In this document: positions 51,404 to 59,191 of the stretch, piece by piece
Layout: every line of letters begins with the position of its first letter
Numbering within the stretch: the stretch's first letter is position 1
Source of the DNA: Chthoniobacterales bacterium
GTDB taxonomy: Bacteria; Verrucomicrobiota; Verrucomicrobiia; Chthoniobacterales; JACTMZ01
Assembly: GCA_018402585.1 (NCBI GenBank)
Contig: JAGYIO010000001.1
Location: 62,001 to 126,000, forward strand
Direction: 5' to 3'
Length of the DNA stretch: 64,000 nt
Program-made: the position numbers and the translations under genes
Notes under the pieces: model-generated
Database searches by the model: none
Told to the model about the DNA's origin: nothing
The model's input: only the letters and a program-made list of their open reading frames with translations

Positions 51404-52775
51404 GGTTCTTCGCGTGATTTGCTGTGAAAGCTTGCTGGGTTGGGCCGGTTGGTGGTTAAGAGGCTGGGTGAAGAACAGCGAATTTTACGAGCAGGTTCTG
51501 GGGCTGCAATGGCCTTGGAAGGTTGAGCAAGTGGAACTGGATCGAGCAGCCCAGCGGGTGGTGGTGCACGTGGGGGTGGAACCGGGGACGAAGTGGGGTG
51601 ATCCGGCGACGCAAGGGCCGGCGCATGTGCACCAGTGGAGGCAACGCCGGTGGCGGCATTTGGACACCTGCCAGTTTGAGACGGTGATCAGCGCGCGGGT
51701 TCCCAGCGTGAAGTATGCCGACGGGCGGGTTGAGGAGGTGGCGGTGCCGTGGGCCGAGCGTTACCAGCGGGTGACGAGGCTGATGGCGCAGGCGGTGGTG
51801 GTGTGGTTGCAGGCCTGCGGCAGCGTGAGCCAGGTGGCCAAGGTCATGCGGCTGAATTGGCACACGGTCAACGCGATCATGAAGAGCTCCGTAGACAGGG
51901 GCTTGGAGCGGCGGAAGCGCGAGCCGATCGCCTACTTGGGCTTGGACGAACCGCAGCGCAGTGGAGATAGCCTGCCGAAGGCAGCTCTTAAGAGCGAGGC
52001 CAAGCCGAGGCAAAAGAGTTTTCGGCGCGGGCATGTTTACGCCACCATGCTTAATGATCTCGAAGGTGGCCGGGTCTGGGACTTGGTGGAAGGTCGCAAG
52101 GAGAAACAGGCGCGGGAGCTGCTGCAAAGGCTCGATGCCACGCAGCAGGCGGGGGTCAAAGCCGTGGCCATGGACATCTGGAGCCCCTACCGCAACGCCG
52201 TGCAGGGAGTGCTGCCGAAGGCAGACATCGTCCATGATAAGTTCCATCTCTGCGCTTATCTCAACAAAGCGGTCGACACCGTGCGCAAGGCCGAGCATCG
52301 AGAGTTGGCCTCCTCGGGCCGACAAACCCTCAAGGGCAGCAAATACCTTTGGCTGCGGAACTTTCCCGATCTCCGCTTGCAGCCCTCTTTCCGGCAACTC
52401 TACCACCTGAACCTTCGCACCAGCCGAGCTTGGCGGCTGAAAGAAACCTTCGGGGCCTTTTGGCAGTATTGCTACGAAGGGGCCGCACGGAAATTTTTCG
52501 CTGACTGGCTGGCCCAAGTCACCCGCAGCGCGCTGACGCCGATGAAGAAGGTGGCCGAGATGTTCGTCCGCCACCTGCCAGGCCTGCTCAACTACCTCAA
52601 ACACCGCATGACCAACGCGGCCTCCGAGGGCATCAACTCACAAGTGGCCCGCATCATCGCCAACGCCCGCGGCCTCGCCTGCTTTGAAAACCTCCGCACC
52701 CGTGTTCTCTTCTTCCTCGGTAAACTCGACCTCTCCCCCGCCTGATACAAATCACAGCAGATTATGCGGAGAACC
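51404..52775 (+). mobile_element. ISL3-family insertion sequence
   Basis: The 1372-base element is bounded by 24-base terminal inverted repeats that match at 20 positions: GGTTCTTCGCGTGATTTGCT on the left and, reversed, GGTTCTCCGCATAATCTGCT on the right. It carries one intact ISL3 transposase. ISL3 elements usually make an 8-base target duplication; the flanks TGAAAAGA and GTTTTTTT do not match, so one flank has changed or the element is part of a rearrangement. It lies within the lipid-modification cluster. Confidence 0.92.
51468..52745 (+). CDS. ISL3-family transposase
   Basis: Encodes 425 residues from the GTG at 51468 (KNSEFYEQVLGLQWPW), the usual ISL3 beginning; the track's GTG at 51414 lies inside the terminal repeat. 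The DDE domain shows AYLGLDEPQR, VKAVAMDIWSPYRNAV, DIVHDKFHLCAYLN and the Glu in TNAASEGINSQVARI. The frame is intact and could be active. Strand is opposite to the surrounding genes. Confidence 0.93.
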   Translation: MKNSEFYEQVLGLQWPWKVEQVELDRAAQRVVVHVGVEPGTKWGDPATQGPAHVHQWRQRRWRHLDTCQFETVISARVPSVKYADGRVEEVAVPWAERYQRVTRLMAQAVVVWLQACGSVSQVAKVMRLNWHTVNAIMKSSVDRGLERRKREPIAYLGLDEPQRSGDSLPKAALKSEAKPRQKSFRRGHVYATMLNDLEGGRVWDLVEGRKEKQARELLQRLDATQQAGVKAVAMDIWSPYRNAVQGVLPKADIVHDKFHLCAYLNKAVDTVRKAEHRELASSGRQTLKGSKYLWLRNFPDLRLQPSFRQLYHLNLRTSRAWRLKETFGAFWQYCYEGAARKFFADWLAQVTRSALTPMKKVAEMFVRHLPGLLNYLKHRMTNAASEGINSQVARIIANARGLACFENLRTRVLFFLGKLDLSPA

Positions 52776-52981
52776 GTTTTTTTAAACAGAAGGTGGCGAA
52801 GGGGGAAGTCATTGAGCTCTTCGAGTTGTCCAACGGGTGGGTCGTCTGTTCACCGAGTTGCTCGGCCACAGCACGTTGGAAGCTGATTCCACGGAGAACT
52901 TCCCACATTGATATGTGTAAGTAATGGATTCTGAAGACCGACCGCATCCTCTCAGCCGCCAGGCAACCAATCCAAGCAAAG
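52776..52981. other. Gene-poor remnant beside the insertion sequence
   Basis: The 206 bases between the IS right end and the DUF1365 stop have a different, more AT-rich texture than the neighbours. One short plus-strand frame reads RLFTELLGHSTLE, like the C-terminal motif of tyrosine recombinases, then stops. This may be the tail of a lost integrase gene. The minus-strand track ORF across it is a shadow. Confidence 0.3.
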
Positions 52982-53776
52982 CTACTTCGGCAAGGACTTG
53001 TGCGGACGTAAAACACCACGCTGCTCTTCGGTACGCGTCTCTTTCCGGAAAAACGGCACACGCTTGAGCCAGAGGCGCAGCGCCTGCCAGTGGATCAACC
53101 CGATGACCTTGAGGGTGATAAAGGGAAACCTGGCCGTGAAACTGAGGAGGTTACCGAAGGTCATTTCCTTGCGCCGGCCGGTCAGCGTGCTGATCAGCAC
53201 TTTGCCCTCCGCATCGTAGTCATCAATGAAGACGCGCAGCTTTTCGTCCGGCAGGTGAAAGCGGAAGTGGAAGTCGAGATCCACCGGACTGAACGGCGAC
53301 ACATAGTAGTCCTTCGGCACCCGCACCTCGAAGTCGCACTGACCATCCGGGGTGCGCGGCACCAGATACGGCTTCAATTCGCGGAACGTGTTGCCCACCT
53401 GCACGACAGACCCATGCGGGGTGCCGTCAGCCCTGAAGCAGAAATAAATGGTGATGGGATTGAAGGTGTAACCAAGCATCCGCGGGAAACAGAGCATGCG
53501 GATCGAGCCGCCCTCCTCCAGCGGGCACCCCGCGCGCCCGAGGAACTCGCGCACGTTGTCCGCGATCGGACGCTCCCCGGGGCCGTATTGCAGATGGTCG
53601 CGGTCACGCAGGCTGTAAATGTTCGGACGATTGACCCCGAAAATTTTCAGCTTCCGTGCCACGACGTCCAACTCGGCGAGATCGAGGTAGAAATAAAAAA
53701 CGCGGTAAAGAAATTCATGCTGCTTGGGCCGCAGGCGCCGGTGGAAGACGTCGCACTCGTAGAAGCAAGAGTTCAT
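52982..53776 (-). CDS. DUF1365 family protein
   Basis: Encodes 264 residues from the ATG at 53776 (MNSCFYECDVFHRRLRPKQH), the normal DUF1365 start; the track ORF begins upstream in REP sequence. Family markers are HEFLYRVFYFYLDLAEL, MLCFPRMLGYTFNPITIYFC, EVRVPKDYYVSPFSPVDLDF and a C-terminal KVIGLIHWQALRLWLK. DUF1365 genes commonly sit beside CFA-type enzymes and the FAD oxidoreductase family seen here, but the reaction is unassigned. It is separated from cfa by the insertion sequence. Confidence 0.9.
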   Translation of the reverse strand: MNSCFYECDVFHRRLRPKQHEFLYRVFYFYLDLAELDVVARKLKIFGVNRPNIYSLRDRDHLQYGPGERPIADNVREFLGRAGCPLEEGGSIRMLCFPRMLGYTFNPITIYFCFRADGTPHGSVVQVGNTFRELKPYLVPRTPDGQCDFEVRVPKDYYVSPFSPVDLDFHFRFHLPDEKLRVFIDDYDAEGKVLISTLTGRRKEMTFGNLLSFTARFPFITLKVIGLIHWQALRLWLKRVPFFRKETRTEEQRGVLRPHKSLPK

Positions 53777-53811
53777 GGCCGATGAAGAAAACCTCTCAAG
53801 CGTTGCCAACC

Positions 53812-53875
53812 CAGGGGGCATGGGCGTCCCGCCCGTGAACTCATGACACCACGGGCGGGACGCCCGTGCCCCCTG
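53812..53875. repeat. Long near-perfect REP-like hairpin
   Basis: Two 26-base arms, CAGGGGGCATGGGCGTCCCG... and its inverse ...CGGGACGCCCGTGCCCCCTG, pair with one mismatch around a 12-base loop. The arm is the same CAGGGGGCACGGGCG module found singly at 30911, 34481 and 48943. Located between the DUF1365 and FAD oxidoreductase genes of one operon. Confidence 0.88.
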
Positions 53876-53912
53876 ACCAGAGCCCATGCCAGCGCCCTGC
53901 TCATGACATATC

Positions 53913-55187
53913 TCACCGCCAAGGATCCTCCCCGCACACCGCGTGCGCGCATTGCACGGCCGAGGCGAAGGCATCTTCATGGAAGCCGTAGCGGAAATAA
54001 CTGCCGCTGAAAAAGACCCGCTGGCCGCTCGACTCGGCATTGATCGAGGGCAGATGATGCTGCGCGGCCAGCGCGCCGCGGTCGAAGACCGGGTGCGTGT
54101 ATTCGGTCTTCCAGAGCACGGTGGCCGGGTCGATGCGGTCGGCGTAGTTGAGGCTGACAAAATAGTTGCGGAGTTCTGAGACTCCCTGGAGGCGGTTCAT
54201 GTAGTAATGCGTCGATGGACGCTCCCCCTCCGCACTCGGCTCCATGCGGTAATTCCACGCCGCCCAAGCCAGATTGCGCTGCGGCATGACCGAGGCGTCG
54301 GTGTGCAACACGGTCTGGTTGGACTGATAACGGAAGGCGGAGAGCAACTTCTCCTGCAATGGACTGGGCTGCGCCAGCATGGCGAGGGACTCGTCGGCAT
54401 GCGCGGCCATGATGACACGATCGAAGGAGTGAGCTTGGCCGTCCTTGGTCCGCACCGTGACTCCGTGATTCCCCGCCTCGACGCCGGCCACCGGCACGGA
54501 GGCCCGTGCGCCGGGCAGATCGGCCACCATGCGTTTCACGTATTCGCGCGATCCGCCGTCCACCGTGAACCACGGATGATGCGTGCCAACCCCGAGGAAT
54601 CCGTGGTTGTGGAAAAAGCGGATCAGCGTGGCCGCCGGAAAATCCAGCGCGCCGCCCGGGGTGATACTCCAGATCGAAGCGCTCATCGGCACGAGGTAAA
54701 GACGCAGAAAATCATCGCCCAGGCGGTGGCGGCGCACGAATTCATCGAGCGACATCGACTCGAGCTCCTTGTCGCCCAAGGCCGCGTTGGCCACGCGGAA
54801 AAAACGCATGATCTGGGCGAGCAACTGGAGGAAGCGCGGTCGCACCAAGTTCCGCCGTTGGGCAAAAACGCGGTTCAAGCCCATCCCGTTGTACTCCAGA
54901 TCGAACCCCTCGTGGCGCACGCTGAAGCTCATCTCGGTCGGCTTGATCGGCACCTGCAACTCTTCGAACAAGCGCAGCAGATACGGATAGGTCACCTTGT
55001 TGAAGACCATGAACCCGGTGTCGATCGGCACCCGCCGCCCGTCTTCGTCCACCTCGACGGTGTTCGAATGACCGCCGATGTGCCCCTCCCGCTCGAAGAC
55101 CGTGACGTCGTAGCGCCGCCGAAGCAACCATGCCGCGCCCAGTCCGGCGATGCCGCCGCCGATGACGGCCAAACGTGTTCTGTTCAT
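53913..55187 (-). CDS. NAD(P)/FAD-dependent amine-oxidase-type oxidoreductase
   Basis: Encodes 424 residues. The FAD-binding Rossmann motif is RLAVIGGGIAGLGAAWLL with FEREGHIGGHSNTVEV. PIDTGFMVFNKVTYPYL and LVPMSASIWS are typical of the group found beside DUF1365 and CFA enzymes. The C-terminus holds the second FAD contact (VFFSGSYFRYGFHEDAFASA). Related to phytoene desaturases and amine oxidases; a desaturation or oxidation of an acyl chain is plausible. Part of the minus-strand lipid cluster. Confidence 0.92.
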   Translation of the reverse strand: MNRTRLAVIGGGIAGLGAAWLLRRRYDVTVFEREGHIGGHSNTVEVDEDGRRVPIDTGFMVFNKVTYPYLLRLFEELQVPIKPTEMSFSVRHEGFDLEYNGMGLNRVFAQRRNLVRPRFLQLLAQIMRFFRVANAALGDKELESMSLDEFVRRHRLGDDFLRLYLVPMSASIWSITPGGALDFPAATLIRFFHNHGFLGVGTHHPWFTVDGGSREYVKRMVADLPGARASVPVAGVEAGNHGVTVRTKDGQAHSFDRVIMAAHADESLAMLAQPSPLQEKLLSAFRYQSNQTVLHTDASVMPQRNLAWAAWNYRMEPSAEGERPSTHYYMNRLQGVSELRNYFVSLNYADRIDPATVLWKTEYTHPVFDRGALAAQHHLPSINAESSGQRVFFSGSYFRYGFHEDAFASAVQCAHAVCGEDPWR

Positions 55188-55278
55188 CCTCCCTCCGGCT
55201 GGAGCGACGGTCTCTGCCCGTCAGAAGAAGGAAAAAAGCACCGACGGTCATTAACCGTCCCGACAAACCAAGACAAAC

Positions 55279-56241
55279 TCACGCCGAGGCCCGCCCGCCG
55301 ATCTGGTCCTCCTCGCGGTAAGCCGAATCGGGCACCGCGCGCAGATTTTTGATCATTCCGAGCCATGAGAGCACCTTGAGCGTGTAGTAAGTCGGATCGA
55401 ACTCCCACCAGTAGAAACCCTGCCGCGTGGCGGCCTGATAACGATGGTGGTTGTTGTGCCACCCCTCGCCCAGCGTGATGAAGGCGAGAATCATGCTGTT
55501 CCGGCTGTCATCTCTCGTCTCATAACGCTTCCGGCCCAGGACATGGGCCAGCGAATTGATGCACGAGGTGCCGTGAAAAAGGAAAGTGGTGCTGATGAAG
55601 AATCCCCAGATCAACATCTGCAGCGGCGAGGTGCCGAGCACCGGGAAAAAGGCCTGCAGGAGCCAGCCCCAACCGAGCATGACGACGGCGAGAAAAATGG
55701 GACCGATAAGGTCGAAGCGGTTGAGGAAAACCAGCTCGGGAAACTTGGCCAGGTCTTTGATCCGCGAATAGTCGGTCGGGAAATTGCAACTGCTCGTAAT
55801 CCAACCAATGTGCGACCAAAGGAACCCCTGCACGCCGGGCGAATGGAAATCCTCTTCCTCGTCCGAGTGCTTGTGATGATGACGATGCACCCAGGCCCAC
55901 CAGAGCGGACCGCGTTGCGTGCAGGTCAGACCAAGAAACGCGACAATGAATTGTCCGGCCCGCGAAATCTGGAACGTTTTGTGGCTGAAATAGCGGTGGT
56001 AAAAGCCGGTGACGAGAAACATGCGGGCAAAGTAAAGAAATACCGCGGTGGCCAGCGCGACCCAACTCCATCCCGTCCAGATGACCCCGAGGCAACCAAG
56101 GTGCAGAATGATGAAGGGCACAAGGCGCCGCCACTCCATGCGCTCGGGCTGGTTGCGGATCACCTGGGCATCACCCTCGAAATAATCGCTGTCGAGGCAG
56201 TTGATCAAGCGGCGGAGCGGAGAGGTGATTTGGGCGGGCAT
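55279..56241 (-). CDS. Acyl-CoA / acyl-lipid delta-9-type desaturase
   Basis: Encodes 320 residues with four or more hydrophobic helices. The three di-iron His boxes are present: GFYHRYFSHKTF, WVHRHHHKHSDEE, and GEGWHNNHHRYQ. This is the stearoyl-CoA-desaturase-type family. It could create the double bond that the CFA-like methyltransferases use. It is the most upstream gene of the lipid cluster, 4 bases after the parB stop, so parB and the cluster may share a transcript. Confidence 0.94.
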   Translation of the reverse strand: MPAQITSPLRRLINCLDSDYFEGDAQVIRNQPERMEWRRLVPFIILHLGCLGVIWTGWSWVALATAVFLYFARMFLVTGFYHRYFSHKTFQISRAGQFIVAFLGLTCTQRGPLWWAWVHRHHHKHSDEEEDFHSPGVQGFLWSHIGWITSSCNFPTDYSRIKDLAKFPELVFLNRFDLIGPIFLAVVMLGWGWLLQAFFPVLGTSPLQMLIWGFFISTTFLFHGTSCINSLAHVLGRKRYETRDDSRNSMILAFITLGEGWHNNHHRYQAATRQGFYWWEFDPTYYTLKVLSWLGMIKNLRAVPDSAYREEDQIGGRASA

Positions 56242-56245
56242 AATT

Positions 56246-57136
56246 TTATTCTGGGCTCAACCCTAGCTGCCCGAGGAGCCGCTGCAAGTCGTCGTTGCCG
56301 TAATACTCGAGGAGAATCCGCCCTTTCTCCTCGCCATGCTGCACTTCCACGCGGGTTGAAAAATGCTCTTGCAGGCGGTTTTCCAAATGCTGAAGGGCCG
56401 CGGAGTTCGCACGCTTTTGCCGGGTGCGTCCTTTCCGGACCACGCCATCTTGGGTCAGGGTGGTGTTCACCAAGTCCTCGGTGGCGCGCACCGAGAGATG
56501 TTTCCGCATGACTTGCCCCGCCACCATGCGCTGTTCCTCGGTCGTGCGCAGGCCGAGCAGGGCCTTGGCATGTCCGACCGTGAGGCGCGCCTGCACGAGA
56601 TGGGTTTGTAATTCGCCATCCAATTCAAGCAGGCGCATGGTGTTGGCCACCGCGGCGCGGCTCTTGCCGACTTTTTTGGCCATCTCGTCCTGGCGCAATT
56701 TGAATTCCTCGGCCAGGCGCTTGTAGGCCTGCGCTTCCTCGATCGGGTTGAGGTCCTCGCGTTGCAGGTTTTCGACCAGCGCGAATTCGAGCACTTCGAG
56801 GTCGGTGGCCTCGCGAACGATGACCGGAACCTCTGTGCGCCCGGCCTGCCCGGCAGCGCGCCAGCGGCGCTCGCCGGCAATGAGTTCGAAGAGACCGTTG
56901 ACCCGGCGCACGATGAGCGGCTGGATAATGCCATTCTCGCGGATCGAGGCCACCAGTTCAGCCAGATGGTCCGTCGAAAACGTGGTGCGAGGTTGCCACG
57001 GACTGGGCACGACCGAGGTCAGCGGGACGGAATGAACACGTTCGCCCGCCGCTTCTGCCGCGGCAACCGCCTCGGCGGCTGTCTTGGCCGGAGCAATCAG
57101 TGCGCCGAGTCCTCGTCCAAGTGCTGGTTTCGCCAT
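56246..57136 (-). CDS. parB: Chromosome-partitioning protein ParB
   Basis: Encodes 296 residues. It begins with the family's ALGRGLGALI. The ParB CTPase motifs are ELIAGERRWRAAGQAG and LVENLQREDLNPIEEA, and a helix-turn-helix follows (QDEMAKKVGKSRAAVANTMR). It binds parS and spreads to help segregate replicated origins. parA, normally next to parB, is not in the window. No full 16-base parS palindrome was noticed. Confidence 0.95.
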   Translation of the reverse strand: MAKPALGRGLGALIAPAKTAAEAVAAAEAAGERVHSVPLTSVVPSPWQPRTTFSTDHLAELVASIRENGIIQPLIVRRVNGLFELIAGERRWRAAGQAGRTEVPVIVREATDLEVLEFALVENLQREDLNPIEEAQAYKRLAEEFKLRQDEMAKKVGKSRAAVANTMRLLELDGELQTHLVQARLTVGHAKALLGLRTTEEQRMVAGQVMRKHLSVRATEDLVNTTLTQDGVVRKGRTRQKRANSAALQHLENRLQEHFSTRVEVQHGEEKGRILLEYYGNDDLQRLLGQLGLSPE

Positions 57137-57236
57137 GAATCTGCATCTTAACGGGGGGAGCTGCCCGATGGGAAGCGTCCGCGTGGGCCCAAGACCCCAC
57201 TGGCCGCCGAGCGGGTTGTGCGTCTATAAGAAAGCC

Positions 57237-57908
57237 ATGGCGCATCTTTTCAACCGACTCTCGCTTTGGCTCGACCCGACGCCGCGCGGCGGACCCGCCC
57301 AGATGGCCTGCGACGAGGTGCTCTTGGCCCACGCCCAAAACCCGGTGCTCCGGGTCTTCCGCTGGAGCGAATCGTGGGTCAGCATCGGCTTTTTCGTCCC
57401 GTGGGCGGAGGCCGAGGCAACCCGTCCCGGCTGGCCGGTTTGCCGCCGTTGGACCGGCGGCGGCGTTGTGCTGCACGACGGCGACTTCACCTTTTCGCTG
57501 ATCGCCCCGCGCTCCGAGTCCTGGTCGGTGCTGCGGCCTGCTGAAAGCTACCGCGTGCTGCACCTCGCGCTCGCGTCGGCCCTCCATGCAGCCGGATGCG
57601 AGGCGGCTCTTTTCGAGGGCGCGGCCCAGGGTGCTGCGGCCTGCTTTGCCGGACCCGTCCGTTACGATCTGGTCGACGGAAATCGCAAGGTCGCGGGAGG
57701 AGCGCAGCGGCGCACAAAGCGCGGACTCCTCCACCAAGGATCAGTCCGGCAGTCAGGCCTTGAGGCCGACTTCGGTCAACGCCTGGCCTCCACCCTGGCA
57801 TGGCAAACCGAGGCGTGGAAGCCTCCAGAGAATTTCGAGGCAGAGACCACTGACCTGCGAACATCCAAATACGGACGGGACGGGTTCCTCCGGAAGGATC
57901 GGCCTTGA
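57237..57908 (+). CDS. Lipoate-protein-ligase-like (BPL/LplA/LipB fold) protein
   Basis: Encodes 223 residues from the ATG at 57237, divergent from parB. The fold signatures are PAQMACDEVLLAHA, LRVFRWSESWVSIGFF, the RRWTGGGVVLHDGDFTFSLI loop, and the catalytic Lys in GNRKVAGGAQRRTKRGLLHQG. These match LplA-type enzymes, which attach lipoate or octanoate to E2 and GcvH domains. It lacks the accessory C-terminal domain of E. coli LplA, so it could be an octanoyltransferase (LipM-like) instead. Confidence 0.8.
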   Translation: MAHLFNRLSLWLDPTPRGGPAQMACDEVLLAHAQNPVLRVFRWSESWVSIGFFVPWAEAEATRPGWPVCRRWTGGGVVLHDGDFTFSLIAPRSESWSVLRPAESYRVLHLALASALHAAGCEAALFEGAAQGAAACFAGPVRYDLVDGNRKVAGGAQRRTKRGLLHQGSVRQSGLEADFGQRLASTLAWQTEAWKPPENFEAETTDLRTSKYGRDGFLRKDRP

Positions 57909-57981
57909 GCAATATCTTGCCCTGCGGCCTTTTGCCTGGAGATTCGTCCGCGCTATGGTGCGCCCAAGCGCAAACCCCACT

Positions 57982-58758
57982 ATGAAAAAAACGGTCAAGT
58001 CCGCGCTCAAAAGCGCGAAAACGAAAGGCAAAAAAGCGCCGGCTGGCAGCCAAGCCGCCACCGGGGACGGAGAATCCGCGAAGACAGGCAAAAGACTCCG
58101 CCAAGCCGCCGTCCGAAAGCCGGCCAAGCGGGCTCGCGTCAAAAAAAGGGTCAGCATGGACCTTGATCACTTGGGTGACCTTCCCCGCAGCTACGGTGAA
58201 GAGCGCATTTTCGTCGTTGCGCAGGAACCGCACTGGCTTTTTTGTTATTGGGATGACGCCTTGACCGCTGGGGTCAAGGAGACCATCTACCTGCGCCACG
58301 CTCGGACCGGAGCGGATGACCCGGAAGCCGAGGTGCCCGTGCCGGCCGAAACCAACACGTGGTATCTCGCGGTCCAGCAAGCCGACGCGGGATATTTGGT
58401 CGAACTTGGCTTTTACCGCGGCACCCGGTGGCAAACACTTGTCCGCAGCGGCACGGTGCTCACCCCGCGTGACACCGTCGCGGGATTCGGCCAGCCCGTT
58501 TTCGCCAACCTCCCCTTACAGGCCACCCGTCAACCACTCGGGGAGATAATCCGCAGAGCAAGGCGCGGGGACGAAAGCCGGAACGACACCCTGGCCCGCT
58601 TCGAAGGGCGCGGAGAGCTGCCGGTCGATCGACTGAGCCCCGCGCAACGCACCGCTCTCGAACGTCTCCTCGACACCCAAACCGGCCCGCTCACCTCCGG
58701 CGCATTGGCCGGCTCCCCGGGATCCAGCGGCGCGGGTCTTTTCTCCGGCGCATGGTAG
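57982..58758 (+). CDS. DUF4912 protein, ends at in-frame amber codon
   Basis: Encodes 258 residues. The ATG at 57982 starts a Lys/Ala/Arg-rich tail of about 60 residues (MKKTVKSALKSAKTKGKKAP) resembling histone H1-like sequences. The DUF4912 domain follows (ERIFVVAQEPHWLFCYWDDA to RSGTVLTPRDTVAG). An ATG at 57955 in frame is an alternative start. The frame ends in ...LFSGAW TAG, but the same frame then reads EIAPGSWSSAALSNRG and joins the next ORF, so this is probably the front part of a longer gene. Function unknown. Confidence 0.75.
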   Translation: MKKTVKSALKSAKTKGKKAPAGSQAATGDGESAKTGKRLRQAAVRKPAKRARVKKRVSMDLDHLGDLPRSYGEERIFVVAQEPHWLFCYWDDALTAGVKETIYLRHARTGADDPEAEVPVPAETNTWYLAVQQADAGYLVELGFYRGTRWQTLVRSGTVLTPRDTVAGFGQPVFANLPLQATRQPLGEIIRRARRGDESRNDTLARFEGRGELPVDRLSPAQRTALERLLDTQTGPLTSGALAGSPGSSGAGLFSGAW

Positions 58759-58809
58759 GAAATCGCGCCGGGCAGCTGGTCATCCGCCGCGCTCTCGAAC
58801 CGGGGGACC

Positions 58810-59136
58810 ATGAGCAGCGGGGCAGCAAGGCGGTCCGGGGGCCGCGAATTCTTCCTGCCCCTCAATGCCGAGGTCATTTTTTACGCTGGCACCCGGCCAG
58901 GCGCCAAAGTGACGGTCGACGGCAAAGAAATCCTGATCCGTCCCGACGGAACTCTCCCTGACCACTTCGTCCTGCCCGAGGGGGAATTTGCCGTTCCCAT
59001 TGTGGCCACCTCACCCGACGGCGCGGAGACCCGGCGCGGGGTGCTCCACTTTGAACGCGCGACGATGCGCGAGGGAGAGGTTGGCTCGACCGCAGAGCCG
59101 CCGCTCGGTGTCCCCATGGGGCGTCAGTATCCCTGA
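58810..59136 (+). CDS. C-terminal part of the DUF4912 gene, downstream of an amber codon
   Basis: Encodes 108 residues in the same frame as the preceding DUF4912 ORF; only the TAG at 58756 separates them, and no frameshift is needed. The sequence (GREFFLPLNAEVIFYAGTRP, VTVDGKEILIRPDGTL, LPEGEFAVPIVATSPDG) is a beta-rich domain that I associate with the C-terminal half of longer verrucomicrobial DUF4912 proteins. The Met at 58810 has no good ribosome-binding site. It is either a pseudogene fragment or a read-through product. Confidence 0.55.
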   Translation: MSSGAARRSGGREFFLPLNAEVIFYAGTRPGAKVTVDGKEILIRPDGTLPDHFVLPEGEFAVPIVATSPDGAETRRGVLHFERATMREGEVGSTAEPPLGVPMGRQYP

Positions 59137-59191
59137 AAGGAGGGCCGAGACCGGGATTCCCGTCCGCCACGGCGCGGGTTAGTCTGCGTCC

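Noticed and set aside
51414-51467. GTG at 51414 as transposase start
   Set aside because: It lies inside the terminal inverted repeat; the GTG at 51468 matches the usual ISL3 N-terminus.
52762-53061. 99-residue minus-strand ORF across the IS edge and DUF1365 3' end
   Set aside because: It reads through the IS terminal repeat and the DUF1365 coding end in another frame; no recognisable domain.
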